Part shown: positions 33,787 to 43,006 of the stretch, piece after piece | How positions within the stretch are numbered: the stretch's first letter is position 1 | How the letters are laid out: each line of letters starts with the position of its first letter | Source: Thiofilum sp. | GTDB taxonomy: Bacteria; Pseudomonadota; Gammaproteobacteria; Thiotrichales; Thiotrichaceae | Assembly (NCBI RefSeq): GCF_016711335.1 | Contig: NZ_JADJTF010000001.1 | Coordinates: 806,001 to 870,000 of the forward strand | Direction of reading: 5' to 3' | DNA: 64,000 bases | Notes under the pieces: model-generated | Database searches by the model: none | Seen by the model: the letters and a program-made list of their open reading frames with translations, nothing else | Told to the model about the DNA's origin: nothing | Made by a program: the position numbers and the translations under genes

Positions 33787-35691
33787 ATGTTAGTGTTTTC
33801 CGATTTAAGCCTGCGTCGTGGCAGTAAAGAACTACTCACTCAAACCACCTTCAGTATCCACCCCGGACAGCGTGTGGGGCTTACGGGTGCGAATGGAACG
33901 GGTAAATCTACGCTAATCTCATTGATTCGGGGTGAAATCGGTGCAGATAGTGGCAATTTTAGCCGTCCGCCTAACTGGATATTAGCGCATGTTAAACAAG
34001 AAACCCCTTCTAGCTCCCAATCAGCACTCGATTATGCGCTGGAAGGGGATGCCGAATATGTGACGCTTAAAAAGGAGCTAGACCATGCTGAAGGTGTGCG
34101 TCTCGGTGAGTTACACGCTAAACTAGACGCGATTGATGGCTATACCATTGAAAGTCGAGCGGCAACCCTATTGCATGGTTTGGGTTTTAAGCCTGCTGAA
34201 ATTCGCAATCCAGTGAGTAGTTTTTCCGGTGGTTGGCGCATGCGTTTAAATTTAGCGCAAGCCCTTATGTGTCGCTCCGATCTATTGCTACTCGATGAAC
34301 CTACCAACCATCTCGATCTAGATGCAGTGATTTGGCTGCAAGAATGGCTCAAAAGCTATCGCGGTACACTCATTCTCATTTCTCATGACCGCGAGTTTTT
34401 GGATGATATTTGTACCCAAATTGCTCATATCGAACAGGGACGCTTAACGCTCTATACAGGCAATTATTCCACCTTTGAAATCACCCGTGCCGAACGTTTG
34501 GCCCAACAACAATCCGCCTATGAAAAGCAAAAACGTGAGCGCGAGCATATTCAAAGCTATGTCGACCGTTTTCGTGCTCAAGCCACCAAAGCCCGTCAAG
34601 CCCAAAGTCGTCTAAAAGCCCTAGAGCGTATGGAGGCTATAGCCCCCGCTCATGTGGATTCGCCCTTTAATTTTAGTTTCCGCGAGCCAGAAAAATTACC
34701 AGATCGCCTTTTACATATTAAAGAGGTCAATTTAGGTTACGGTGAAAAACGCATTATTAATCAGGTTGAATTACAAATCTTACCCAGTGATCGTATTGGT
34801 TTAATTGGTCCCAATGGTGCGGGTAAATCAACTTTAATTAAATTTCTGGCAGGTAAATTAAAGGAGCAAGGTGGTATTTATTGGCAAGCACAAGATTTAA
34901 AAATTGGCTATTTTGCTCAGCATCAATTAGAGCAATTAAATCCCAATGAATCACCTTTGCAACATTTACGCAATTTAGATAAACAAGCGCGAGAACAAGA
35001 TTTACGTAATTACTTAGGCGGTTTTGCGTTTCATGGGGCACGAGTAGAGGAAGCGGTTGCACCGTTTTCAGGTGGCGAAAAAGCGCGTTTAGCCCTAGCT
35101 TTATTAATCTATCAACGCCCAAATTTATTACTCCTCGATGAGCCGACCAACCATCTCGATTTAGAAATGCGTTTAGCATTAAGTATGGCATTGCAAGCCT
35201 TTGCGGGAGCAATGGTGATTGTATCGCATGATTGCCATATGCTGAAAACTGTCACTGATAAATTAATTTTAGTGGATAGTGGAAAGGCGACTGAGTTTGA
35301 GGGCGATTTAGAAGATTATGCGGTTTGGTTACAAAATCGTTTTAAGCAGGAGGAGTTAGAAAGTAATCCTTTAGCCAATACTCCAGTTATTAATGCTCAA
35401 TCGAGTGCAGCTCGTAAAGATCAACGTCGTGAATCAGCCGAAAAACGCAAGCGTTTACAGCCGCTAAAAAATAAAGTCGATAAATTAGAAAAACAGATGG
35501 CAACGCTTCAGCAAAAGAAATCCCAATTAGAAACTCAATTAGGGGATAGTGATTTATATGCTGAGGCTAAAAAGGAATTACTAAAACAAGTATTACTTGA
35601 TAAAGCTAATATCGATGCTGAATTAGAAAATGTGGAAATGGAATGGATGGAGGTCTTAGAGGAGTATGAAATTGCTCAGGCAGAGGATTAG
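33787..35691 (+). CDS. yheS: ABC-F family ATPase YheS
   Basis: 634 residues, matching E. coli YheS in length and layout. Two ATPase domains are present: Walker A GANGTGKST and GPNGAGKST, signatures SGGWRMRLNLAQAL and SGGEKARLALALL, Walker B LLLLDEPTNHLDL twice. Between them is the linker with YDRF/AxATKARQAQSRLKALERME that enters the ribosomal E/P site in ABC-F proteins. The C-terminus is a coiled coil. No membrane domain, so it is a soluble translation factor thought to rescue stalled ribosomes. It stands alone, upstream of a convergent membrane protein gene. Confidence 0.93.
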   Translation: MLVFSDLSLRRGSKELLTQTTFSIHPGQRVGLTGANGTGKSTLISLIRGEIGADSGNFSRPPNWILAHVKQETPSSSQSALDYALEGDAEYVTLKKELDHAEGVRLGELHAKLDAIDGYTIESRAATLLHGLGFKPAEIRNPVSSFSGGWRMRLNLAQALMCRSDLLLLDEPTNHLDLDAVIWLQEWLKSYRGTLILISHDREFLDDICTQIAHIEQGRLTLYTGNYSTFEITRAERLAQQQSAYEKQKREREHIQSYVDRFRAQATKARQAQSRLKALERMEAIAPAHVDSPFNFSFREPEKLPDRLLHIKEVNLGYGEKRIINQVELQILPSDRIGLIGPNGAGKSTLIKFLAGKLKEQGGIYWQAQDLKIGYFAQHQLEQLNPNESPLQHLRNLDKQAREQDLRNYLGGFAFHGARVEEAVAPFSGGEKARLALALLIYQRPNLLLLDEPTNHLDLEMRLALSMALQAFAGAMVIVSHDCHMLKTVTDKLILVDSGKATEFEGDLEDYAVWLQNRFKQEELESNPLANTPVINAQSSAARKDQRRESAEKRKRLQPLKNKVDKLEKQMATLQQKKSQLETQLGDSDLYAEAKKELLKQVLLDKANIDAELENVEMEWMEVLEEYEIAQAED

Positions 35692-35698
35692 TCTAGAG

Positions 35699-36409
35699 CT
35701 ATTTCGCTAAGATTTGCCAACGATGGGTAGTCACCGGAACATTAAACCAGTAATTAGTATCGGTGCGCCCATTTTGTACGTGAACTTTTTTAGCATTAGG
35801 ATCAGCCTGAATCCATTGGTTATTGCCTAGATATACCATAACGTGTACACCATTAGCGGTTACTGCTAAATCACCCGCTATCAAAGCACTATAGGCCATC
35901 GTTTGAATAGTACCTGTTGTACCAATAGGTTGAGTATAATTACGGTAGCCTTGACTCATAGCTTTAGCGCTGGTGTCATGCCACCACTGATCAATATAGC
36001 TACGAAAGGCTTGACCATTAGCGTGCTCAATCCCCTCACTTAAGAGCGCCTCTCGCAGTGCTCGACGTGGCAAACCAGAACAATCAATCCCACGCATATT
36101 TTCACCACCCCAATAATAGGGAGTGTTTTGTAAAGCCAGCATATGGTCCAAGTAGCTTTGCCTTAATTGATCAGGATTAATATTTTTGCTGGGCAGAAAT
36201 ATAGGTATAGCTAATAAAATAGGTAGCATTACTATCAAAAAACGTAACATTCTTTTATACCAACCTAAATAAAGTACTCCTAGCCATAACCCTATTAAGC
36301 TAGCAATCAGAGCAAGTTTGAGTAGGGTATTATTGACGGGATAATAAGTGATGCCGAGTACTGTGATTAAACAAAGTGTGGTAAAGGCAAGTACTATATA
36401 TTTTGACAT
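35699..36409 (-). CDS. Membrane-anchored NlpC/P60-like cysteine hydrolase
   Basis: About 236 residues. Three hydrophobic helices (YIVLAFTTLCLITVLGI, LIASLIGLWLGVLYLGW, FLIVMLPILLAIPIFL) anchor a periplasmic NlpC/P60 domain. The catalytic Cys lies in RGIDCSGLPRRAL and the His in GVHVMVYLGNNQWIQADP, after GDLAVT. NlpC/P60 enzymes usually cut peptidoglycan peptides. The ATG at 36409 starts directly before the first helix; an in-frame GTG 147 bases upstream would add a polar leader unlike a membrane start. No clear ribosome site exists for either. Confidence 0.7.
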   Translation of the reverse strand: MSKYIVLAFTTLCLITVLGITYYPVNNTLLKLALIASLIGLWLGVLYLGWYKRMLRFLIVMLPILLAIPIFLPSKNINPDQLRQSYLDHMLALQNTPYYWGGENMRGIDCSGLPRRALREALLSEGIEHANGQAFRSYIDQWWHDTSAKAMSQGYRNYTQPIGTTGTIQTMAYSALIAGDLAVTANGVHVMVYLGNNQWIQADPNAKKVHVQNGRTDTNYWFNVPVTTHRWQILAK

Positions 36410-36651
36410 AATTATAAGTAGTGGCTGTTTGTAAAGTACTTTAGGCAGATTTAGAGAGAAGCTCAAGTACTCTGTTGTAGTACTTCTAGGAGTCCCTTGC
36501 TCAAGTGATGACCGATAGTTGAGAAATTGCCCCTGTGCTGTGTGAATTTCAGACACTGATGAATTAGCTAAAATCGATTTTTTGTATCTTATATCTTATT
36601 CTCTTACCTGATCTATAACCTATGTTTAGAGGTTATTAGCTATAAAAACCA

Positions 36652-36683
36652 TGCAAATTAGGGATTATACTGTATAATTTGCA
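36652..36683 (+). promoter_or_regulatory. Promoter with nested inverted repeats next to the ATPase start
   Basis: TATAAT at 36673-36678 lies only 8 bases before the ATG at 36686, so the transcript would be leaderless or nearly so. The box is inside ATTATAC-T-GTATAAT (36664-36678), and outer arms TGCAAATT (36652-36659) and AATTTGCA (36676-36683) flank it. This fits a repressed promoter; the -35 is poor. Confidence 0.5.
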
Positions 36684-36685
36684 GG

Positions 36686-37855
36686 ATGATAGCACGTAAA
36701 CTACACACTATTCTGATCGACTACTTACATCAGTTTCCCGCTGTGGCGCTACTAGGCGCACGTCAAGCAGGTAAAACCACCTTGGCACAAAGCCTAACAG
36801 ACTCCTTTCCTGACTGTTTGTATCTAGACCTCGAAAGCTACCACGATAGACAAAAGCTTACTGATCCCGAAGCCTATCTGAGTCAATACGAAAATCGATT
36901 AGTCATTCTCGATGAAGTTCCGCGCTTACCAGAAATCTTTCAACCCTTACGCAGCCTCATTGATCGCGGGCGACGCAAAGGATTCAAAACCGCACGCTTT
37001 TTACTCTTAGGCTCGGCTTCAGGTGACCTACTGCGTCAATCAGGAGAAAGCCTCGCTGGACGCATTGCCTATTTAGAGTTACCTCCTTTTCAAGCGCTTG
37101 AATTACCTTGGGAACAGCAAGAGCGCCTTTGGGTGCGAGGCGGCTTTCCTGATAGCTTTTTGGCAACACAAGATAAACAAAGCCTGATTTGGCGGCAAAA
37201 TTTAATCAGTACCTATTTAGAGCGTGATATTCCCTCGTATGGTGCTCGTCTACCTGCTGAAACCTTGCGCCGCTTATAGATGATGCTAGCGCATAATCAA
37301 GGTGCGTTACTCAACGTCTCTCAGCTAGGTAATAACCTGATGCTGGATACTAAAACGGTCAATCGCTACCTTGATTTATTGGTGGATTTACTATTGGTGC
37401 GCCGCCTATTACCTTGGCACAGTAACCTAGGTAAGCGTCTGGTCAAATCACCGAAAGTTTATATTAGGGATAGTGGTCTACTGCATGCATTACTCAATAT
37501 CAGTGATTTTGACATGCTATTAGGTCATCCCGTAGTAGGAGGCAGTTGGGAAGGTTTTGTAATTGAAAATCTATTAAATGCGGCTCCATCCTCTAGTACC
37601 GCAGGGTTTTATCGCTCTAGTTCAGGTGCAGAAATAGATTTAATTATTCAGCTTCCCCAACAAGGTATTTGGGCTATTGAAATAAAGCGCTCTAGTAGCG
37701 CCAAACCGCGCCAAGGATTTTATAACGCTTGTGCAGACATTAATCCCCAACAACGTTTTGTGGTACAAGGTGGTCATGAACGCTACCCCATAGGTGAAGG
37801 AGTAGAGGTAATAGGCTTGCGGCTCTTAGTAGAGTTACTAGAGCAGGCTAACTAG
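36686..37855 (+). pseudogene. AAA/DUF4143 ATPase interrupted by one amber codon
   Basis: One 390-codon frame encodes a typical P-loop ATPase with C-terminal DUF4143/PD-(D/E)XK region. It starts MIARKLHTILIDYLHQFPAV, with Walker A GARQAGKTT, Walker B LVILDEVPRLPE and LLLGSASGDLL. Then come TYLERDIPSYGARLPAETLR, MLAHNQGALLNVSQLGNNLM, KVYIRDSGLLHALL and the nuclease-like GAEIDLIIQLPQQGIWAIEI. Codon 198 is TAG (37277-37279), between RRL and MMLAHNQG, where relatives usually have Trp (RRFWTMLAH). A single G-to-A change of TGG explains it. Both halves are otherwise intact, so decay is recent, or the stop is a sequencing error or is suppressed. Confidence 0.8.
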
Positions 37856-37864
37856 ATTGAGTTA

Positions 37865-38761
37865 TTAAACCTTTGCCCATAGTGCTAATTGTTCACTACT
37901 CAAACCTAATTGTTCGCCTAATAGACTCAATGTCTCTAAGTCAGTAGCTTTCCGCTTTAAATCTTGTGGTACGTTGGGCACATCGCAGCAGATTTTAGTC
38001 AATTGCTTATTGAGTCTAAGCGGTGCTTCTTGTTGACCAATACGCTCTTGCAGTAGCTTGGCATAGCGTAAATGTTTAAGTTGAGCCATTTCGGGCAAAC
38101 GCATGAATAGCACTTCAATCGAGGTAAACTTATGCAAAATCTTAGCCGCACTCGCTAAACCAATACCATCAATGCCTTTAATATTATCTGCCGCATCACC
38201 TGCAAGGGCTAATTGATCAGGGATTTGTTTAGGCCAGACTCCAGTAGCTTTTTTAATCTTACCCTCATTCAAGGGCGGGCGTTTACCGTAATCCCACCAT
38301 ACATCAATATCACGTACCAACTGCATTAAGTCCTTATCGCCACTAATAATATGGCACGGAGTATGCGCGTCTTGCTGTTGTACCCAAGTGCCAATAATGT
38401 CATCCGCCTCAAATTGTGGGCTAGAGTAAGTCACTAATCCTAAAGCGGTTAAAAACTCGCGGCATAACTGAAATTGATATTTCAGCTCATCCGGTACAGG
38501 TTTGCGCTGCGCTTTATAGCTTGGGGATAGGTTACGCCTAATACTGTGAATCTGCGCCTCGTCAAAGGCAAAAGCTATTTGCGTAGGTTGATTTTCGTGT
38601 AAAAAAGCATAAAGCCAACGCAAAAAACCACGTACTGCATTAATAGGGTGTCCCTGTTGATCTAAGAGCGGTAGTTCTTTGGTATGCCAAGCGCGATAAA
38701 CATAGATACTGGTATCCACTAACCAAACGGCTTGCGTGGGAGGAGTAGAGGGATTTAACAT
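37865..38761 (-). CDS. 5'-3' exonuclease / flap endonuclease-like protein (Xni/ExoIX type)
   Basis: 298 residues, equivalent to the N-terminal nuclease domain of DNA polymerase I but free-standing. Metal ligands appear in WLVDTSIYVYRAWH, IAFAFDEAQ, QFEADDIIGTW, IISGDKDLMQL and LAGDAADNIKGIDGIG; the last is followed by the helix-hairpin-helix (GLASAAKILHKF) that grips DNA. Such proteins cut 5' flaps on branched DNA. GAGAG lies upstream of the ATG, and a minus-strand hairpin with T-run isolates the gene from upstream transcription. Confidence 0.88.
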   Translation of the reverse strand: MLNPSTPPTQAVWLVDTSIYVYRAWHTKELPLLDQQGHPINAVRGFLRWLYAFLHENQPTQIAFAFDEAQIHSIRRNLSPSYKAQRKPVPDELKYQFQLCREFLTALGLVTYSSPQFEADDIIGTWVQQQDAHTPCHIISGDKDLMQLVRDIDVWWDYGKRPPLNEGKIKKATGVWPKQIPDQLALAGDAADNIKGIDGIGLASAAKILHKFTSIEVLFMRLPEMAQLKHLRYAKLLQERIGQQEAPLRLNKQLTKICCDVPNVPQDLKRKATDLETLSLLGEQLGLSSEQLALWAKV

Positions 38762-38780
38762 AGCTCTCAGTATAACAAAA

Positions 38781-38801
38781 CCGCCAGAACAAGTCTGGCG
38801 G
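38781..38801 (-). terminator. Minus-strand terminator upstream of the exonuclease
   Basis: CCGCCAGA (38781-38788) pairs with TCTGGCGG (38794-38801), 5-base loop. On the minus strand it is followed by TTTTGTTAT, a T-rich tail. It would end minus-strand transcription arriving from the right, although no intact minus-strand gene lies there now. Confidence 0.65.
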
Positions 38802-39192
38802 GTTAATTATAGTAGTCTAGCACCTTTCGAGCCTTTGGCATGGGAGCATCCGCTGTTGGTGTTATGGCTGAGCTTATTGTTATATTCCGGCGATAGACCT
38901 TACTTTACGGGCATTGGGAATGTTAGCGATGCGTTGAGTAGGGTGTTAAGTGATTTTCGTAGTGAAACCGCGAAAATTATCAACGCATTGCCTAACCTAA
39001 GTTATAGTTTCATTTGGATAAGATTGCGGAATTTATCACGGTTTAGGTCGTTATTTTCTGATAAACGGTTATTTTTGATGCCTTGTTATCCAATAAAACT
39101 GGAGTAAACTGAAAGGATTCAGTGAGTAATCTGTGTGTTACAGACTCAATACCGATTTAAGTACCGCGCCTAGTGTTGCGGAGGGATGCTGT
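38802..39192. other. Gene-poor stretch with possible degraded coding remnant
   Basis: No gene with a convincing start. On the plus strand an open frame from about 38807 to 39107 encodes a plausible but unrecognised sequence (SLAPFEPLAWEHPLLVLWLS, LLLYSGDRPYFTGIGNVSDA, LSRVLSDFRSETAKIINAL) that loses protein-like character after about 39010. It has no ribosome site. The rest contains a short ACTGAA/TTCAGT dyad near 39110 and the leader of the lipoprotein gene. Confidence 0.35.
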
Positions 39193-39837
39193 ATGAAACA
39201 TGATTGGAAAGCATGGCTACTACCCCTAGTAGTCAGTGCCTTAAGTGCTGGAAGCTTATCGGGTTGCAATGATAGTGATGCCTCGCTGCATCAGCCTCAA
39301 CCAACCAACCCTATTCACTATCTATCTCAAGATGGAGTAGGACCGATTAATGCCGCTACCCCCTTTAATTTACGTTTAATTGGTGATGCCTTTCAGGGCT
39401 TAAATGTCACCGAAGAAACCAACTTTATTGAAGGGGATAAATATCCGGTCATTACCATTAAACAACGCACTAAGCCACTACTCACCATCAATCCAGACCA
39501 CGAACACAGTAAGGTTTTTTCTGTGATTGTGCATGACAACTATATCGGTAATCGACTAGAGCATAAGATTGGGACTAAATTTGTCGACATTTATCCTGCG
39601 GATAAAATAGAGGATTGCGTCCCCGGTATGGAGGATTTAGCTGGCAAAGTACTCTGTCGTGCCCCTAATACTGGTAATATTTTGTATTTATTCAGTGGCA
39701 CATGGGATGGCCCTAATAATAATTTGCCACCTTTACCCGTGCTGGCGAATTGGCAGATTGAGTCCTTCATTTGGAAGCCGCCCTTACAAACAGCGAGCAC
39801 TCCACCCGTTCCGGCTTTTCCAGAACCTGCTAACTAA
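39193..39837 (+). CDS. Lipoprotein, unknown function
   Basis: 214 residues. Signal with lipobox L-S-G-C (Cys25). The mature region starts low-complexity (NDSDASLHQPQPTNP), then a single alpha/beta region (FNLRLIGDAFQGLNVTEETN, VFSVIVHDNYIGNRLEHKIG) with a Cys pair (EDCVPGMEDLAGKVLCRAP) and a Pro-rich end. ATG at 39193 has GGAGGG about 8 bases upstream. The phosphatase-like gene begins 9 bases after its stop. Not recognised. Confidence 0.65.
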   Translation: MKHDWKAWLLPLVVSALSAGSLSGCNDSDASLHQPQPTNPIHYLSQDGVGPINAATPFNLRLIGDAFQGLNVTEETNFIEGDKYPVITIKQRTKPLLTINPDHEHSKVFSVIVHDNYIGNRLEHKIGTKFVDIYPADKIEDCVPGMEDLAGKVLCRAPNTGNILYLFSGTWDGPNNNLPPLPVLANWQIESFIWKPPLQTASTPPVPAFPEPAN

Positions 39838-39846
39838 GGGGTAATA

Positions 39847-40179
39847 TTGCTACACGTACTCTTTATTTGTAGCCAAAATAAACTGCGTAGTCCTACAGCA
39901 GAGCATGTATTTGCCGATTGGGTTGGTATAGAAACTAGCTCGGCGGGCTTGAATAGTAGTGCTGAAACTCCAGTTTCTCCTGAGCTATTAGCGTGGGCTG
40001 ATCTCATTTTTGTTATGGAAAAGGCGCACCGCAACAAATTATCTAAGCGTTTTAAATCCTATTTGCAGCATCAAAAAATTATTTGCTTAAATATCCCCGA
40101 TGAGTATGACTATATGGATGAGGCATTGATTAGAATTCTCCACCAAAAAGTCCCGCCCTTTTTGCCTCCGCTGCTATAA
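39847..40179 (+). CDS. Low-molecular-weight protein tyrosine phosphatase-like protein
   Basis: 110 residues. The P-loop is at the N-terminus: VLFICSQNKLRSPTAE, giving C8-x5-R14-S. The general-acid region in this short family is around NIPDEYDYMDEALIRIL, with Asp in the D-E-Y-D-Y-M motif. It uses a TTG start, with AGGGG 5 bases before it. The protein is shorter than classical LMW-PTPs (~150), as in a group of ~110-residue bacterial homologues. Substrate unknown. Probably co-transcribed with the preceding lipoprotein. Confidence 0.8.
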   Translation: MLHVLFICSQNKLRSPTAEHVFADWVGIETSSAGLNSSAETPVSPELLAWADLIFVMEKAHRNKLSKRFKSYLQHQKIICLNIPDEYDYMDEALIRILHQKVPPFLPPLL

Positions 40180-40365
40180 CATTGAGAGCGATTAGTTAAT
40201 ATGAAACAACAACTGGCTTTATAGGCATGAACCTTATGGGATAGTGTCAGTATTCAAAGACTTATACGGCAACCTATGGGACTTAATTCAGCCTAAATAA
40301 TTCAGCATTAAGGTCTAAAGCGCTTCCTCATCATGATGGTGTCTAAGTAGTGCTTAAAATAAGTG

Positions 40366-40803
40366 CTACTCCTCAACCGGCACGTAACCACGATAATAAC
40401 GATTATTTACTATAGCCTTACCTTGATTCGATACCACTGGTACTGGGGTATCTAATATCGGTGGCATAATCGGACTAGGGGACGCTAAGCGACTAGGGGG
40501 CGCTGGAATAAGATTCAGTAATTGAATAGCATGTAAATGATCCACACTATCGCGCTCACGGAAAGGATAGGCTTGACTCGGCATAAAGGAGCAGCGTCCT
40601 AAGGCTAATTGCACTAAAGCCTGAGCGGCTGCTTCACCATGATAGCGTTGATAGGCACAATGGGTTATCCGTCCCTCGACGAGCGCGAACCGCCCAGAGG
40701 CATTGTCAGCGGTCGCAATAAAAAATGTACCCGATTGCTTTTCTTGCAGCAGTGTAGTTAATTGTTTCCAAATTACACTAGCCGAATAATATTCTGTATC
40801 CAT
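40366..40803 (-). CDS. DUF4388-like small protein
   Basis: 145 residues. The first ~85 resemble DUF4388/PATAN-type domains found with signalling proteins (LTTLLQEKQSGTFFIATADN, GRFALVEGRITHCAYQRYHG, EAAAQALVQLALGRCSF). The remaining part is a Pro-rich disordered tail (PAPPSRLASPSPIMPPILDT). GGGAG lies 8 bases before the ATG. Domain resemblance is moderate; no partner kinase or receiver gene is nearby. Confidence 0.55.
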   Translation of the reverse strand: MDTEYYSASVIWKQLTTLLQEKQSGTFFIATADNASGRFALVEGRITHCAYQRYHGEAAAQALVQLALGRCSFMPSQAYPFRERDSVDHLHAIQLLNLIPAPPSRLASPSPIMPPILDTPVPVVSNQGKAIVNNRYYRGYVPVEE

Positions 40804-40875
40804 GCTTTGCTCCCGACTTAAATACTAAACGAATAGCAATTAACTCCCCTAGCAAAGATAAAGCACTCTAGTCTC

Positions 40876-41307
40876 TCAGCGGCAATTCATACGCATAGCA
40901 TTAGCGCGTATCTGAGCAGCGGTATTAAATAAGCGTCGCGCTTGCTCTTCTTGACCACGCTGCGCTTGAGCACGAGCTAATGTGTCTAGTTTAGCGGCTT
41001 TAGCTAATTCTGCATTATATTGAGAAACACAGGTAGCATTATTTTGTTGATTATTTGCACGAATGGGGGTGGTTAAAGGGCGATTAGGCACAGCCGTAGG
41101 GGTAGGACTCGCTACTGGACGTGGAGTAGGTACTACGTTGGTAGCACCTGAATCCTCGCTCACCACTACATTAATATGCGCAAACCCTACATGATTGCCA
41201 TAACAATAAAACGAAGTACTGCAATCCTCCGCCATTACCTGACCTGCAATAGGTAAAGCTAAGGTAGCTAAAGCTAAACGGGATAACAGGGTGTTAACTT
41301 TCCTCAT
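40876..41307 (-). CDS. Periplasmic protein with Pro/Thr linker, unknown function
   Basis: 143 residues. A signal peptide ends at QVMAEDC. Next comes a short Cys-containing segment (CSTSFYCYGN), a Pro/Thr-rich linker and a C-terminal helical domain (CVSQYNAELAKAAKLDTLAR, RLFNTAAQIRANAMRMNC). Four cysteines may pair. ATG at 41307 is preceded by AAGGATG; upstream in-frame codons lack a ribosome site. Not recognised. Confidence 0.6.
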   Translation of the reverse strand: MRKVNTLLSRLALATLALPIAGQVMAEDCSTSFYCYGNHVGFAHINVVVSEDSGATNVVPTPRPVASPTPTAVPNRPLTTPIRANNQQNNATCVSQYNAELAKAAKLDTLARAQAQRGQEEQARRLFNTAAQIRANAMRMNCR

Positions 41308-41465
41308 CGATACATCCTTATCAAAGCATACTGAGTCACAAAACAATAAAAATAACAAAGCTAAACCAGCTAAGACTCACTAAAAGCTCACGCCTAGCCG
41401 TACTTAAAATAAAACTATTGAGTTTAAGTACTCTCCACCATGATAGAGAGTACCGAGCAAAGAAC

Positions 41466-41954
41466 TTAGTGGGCGTGCATGCCTGGGGTATGAACATGAC
41501 CATGTGCAATCTCCTCTGGAGACGCATCACGGATGGCCACTACTTTTACATTAAAATTCAAATCAATACCTGCCATAGGGTGATTCCCGTCTACAGTAAT
41601 ATTTTGATCATCTACGGCTGCAATAGTTACTACACGCACGCCCTCATCTGTTTGAGCTTGTAGATGTGCCCCCACGACTAAATGCTCAGCAGGTACACCC
41701 GCAAAAGCAGCGCGTGGAACGGGTTGCACTAATTCTTGACTATGCTCACCATAGGCTTGCTCTGCTGGAATACTGACTTGTAAGGTATCACCCACATTTT
41801 TACCGCTTAACGCTGCTTCTAGGGTGGGAATAATATTTTGGCTACCGTGCAAATACATAAAGGGTTGTTGCTCATCGGCTTGGTCTAATACTTGCCCTTC
41901 ATTATTTTTGAGCACATAGCTCATGGACACTACTTTATTTTGGGTAATTGACAT
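41466..41954 (-). CDS. slyD: FKBP-type peptidyl-prolyl isomerase SlyD
   Basis: 162 residues. FKBP core split by the IF (insert-in-flap) chaperone domain. VVSMSYVLKNNEGQVLDQAD is followed by MYLHGSQNIIPTLEAALSGK, then VSIPAEQAYGEHSQELVQPV and the IF strand region, ending MAGIDLNFNVKVVAIRDASP. The C-terminal tail is His-rich but short (AHGHVHTPGMHAH), so metal binding is probably retained at lower capacity than in E. coli SlyD. Role: cytoplasmic folding helper and nickel supply. AAGG precedes tandem ATG codons (41957 and 41954). Confidence 0.92.
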   Translation of the reverse strand: MSITQNKVVSMSYVLKNNEGQVLDQADEQQPFMYLHGSQNIIPTLEAALSGKNVGDTLQVSIPAEQAYGEHSQELVQPVPRAAFAGVPAEHLVVGAHLQAQTDEGVRVVTIAAVDDQNITVDGNHPMAGIDLNFNVKVVAIRDASPEEIAHGHVHTPGMHAH

Positions 41955-42025
41955 CATTAATCCTTAAATTAAAACGACAGTTGTCTCATCTTGATACTTA
42001 GCCACTAAGCAACTGTTTTTATTGG

Positions 42026-42946
42026 TCACTCATAACGGTTCCCACCCTCAGGTCGATCCTTAAAGCGCCGATGCGTCCAAAGATATTGTGCAGGATACCA
42101 ACGCACTTGGCTCTCGATCACCTGATTGATTTGAATGGTATCATTCAAAACGTCAGCGCTGGGAAAATTTTCCAATGCAGGATAAAACTGCAACTTATAT
42201 CCGCTCGCAGTACGTACCGTAAAGAAGGGTACTACACTGGCTTTGCCCAAGCGACTAATCCGACTTGTAGCAGTATTAGTGGCTGCTTGTATATTAAAAA
42301 ATGGCGCAAATACACTATTTTTATGACCAAAGTTCTGATCTTGGGCATACCACACCACATTACCCTGTTGCAAACTGCGCAACATCTCACGAATATCATC
42401 CCGCGCTATCGCTTTACCATAGCGTTTAGCGCGTAATCTAGCCACGCGCCACTCAATCACTGGATTTTGATGCGGGCGATAAACCACATACAGAGGGATA
42501 AACTGTGCTAATAAGCGCCCCCCTAATTCTAAACTGGTAAAATGCGCACTCAGTAATACCACGCCCCCTTGTTGCTGAGCTTGTTGCAGGTGCTCTAGCC
42601 CCTCAATTACAGTCTGTTGCTGTAAGCGCTCACTATTTCCCCACCAACTGAGAGCCGTTTCTAATAGCCCCTGACCTAGTGAGATAAAATGCGCTTTCAC
42701 TAACTGCTGCTGTTGTAGAGCGCTGAGTTCTGGAAAAGCTAACTGAATATTGACCTGACAAATCTGGCGTCGTTTGGCTAATAAAACATACATCAGCCAC
42801 CCTAATGCTTTACCGAGTGCCATTTGGAATGACCACGGTAGCTTTACTATCAGCCATAACACACCTAGCCCCAACCAAGTTAGCCAATAACGCGGGTGCA
42901 AAAATTGTTTACCTGATATTTTTTGTCCCTGCTCTCTCTTTACCAT
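42026..42946 (-). CDS. lpxL: Lipid A biosynthesis (lauroyl) acyltransferase, LpxL/HtrB family
   Basis: 306 residues. One N-terminal membrane helix (WLTWLGLGVLWLIVKLPW). The catalytic dyad is intact as H-F-T-S-L-E in LLSAHFTSLELGGRLL. Other family blocks are YVVYRPHQNPVIEWRVARLR, VVWYAQDQNFGHKNSVFAPF and a late WYPAQYLWTHRRFK with the conserved Arg residues. It adds a secondary acyl chain to the Kdo2-lipid IVA precursor at the inner membrane. LpxL versus LpxM cannot be fixed from sequence alone. ATG at 42946 chosen over GTG 9 bases earlier. Confidence 0.85.
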   Translation of the reverse strand: MVKREQGQKISGKQFLHPRYWLTWLGLGVLWLIVKLPWSFQMALGKALGWLMYVLLAKRRQICQVNIQLAFPELSALQQQQLVKAHFISLGQGLLETALSWWGNSERLQQQTVIEGLEHLQQAQQQGGVVLLSAHFTSLELGGRLLAQFIPLYVVYRPHQNPVIEWRVARLRAKRYGKAIARDDIREMLRSLQQGNVVWYAQDQNFGHKNSVFAPFFNIQAATNTATSRISRLGKASVVPFFTVRTASGYKLQFYPALENFPSADVLNDTIQINQVIESQVRWYPAQYLWTHRRFKDRPEGGNRYE

Positions 42947-43006
42947 GCGACTCACTACTGAAAATTACCCTATAGCTTAGGTCTAACCCCACCTTTTCAG
43001 GAGTTA

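Noticed and set aside
38736..39107. A complete 123-residue gene
   Set aside because: The only ATG lies inside the exonuclease gene on the other strand and has no ribosome site; treated as a possible remnant instead.
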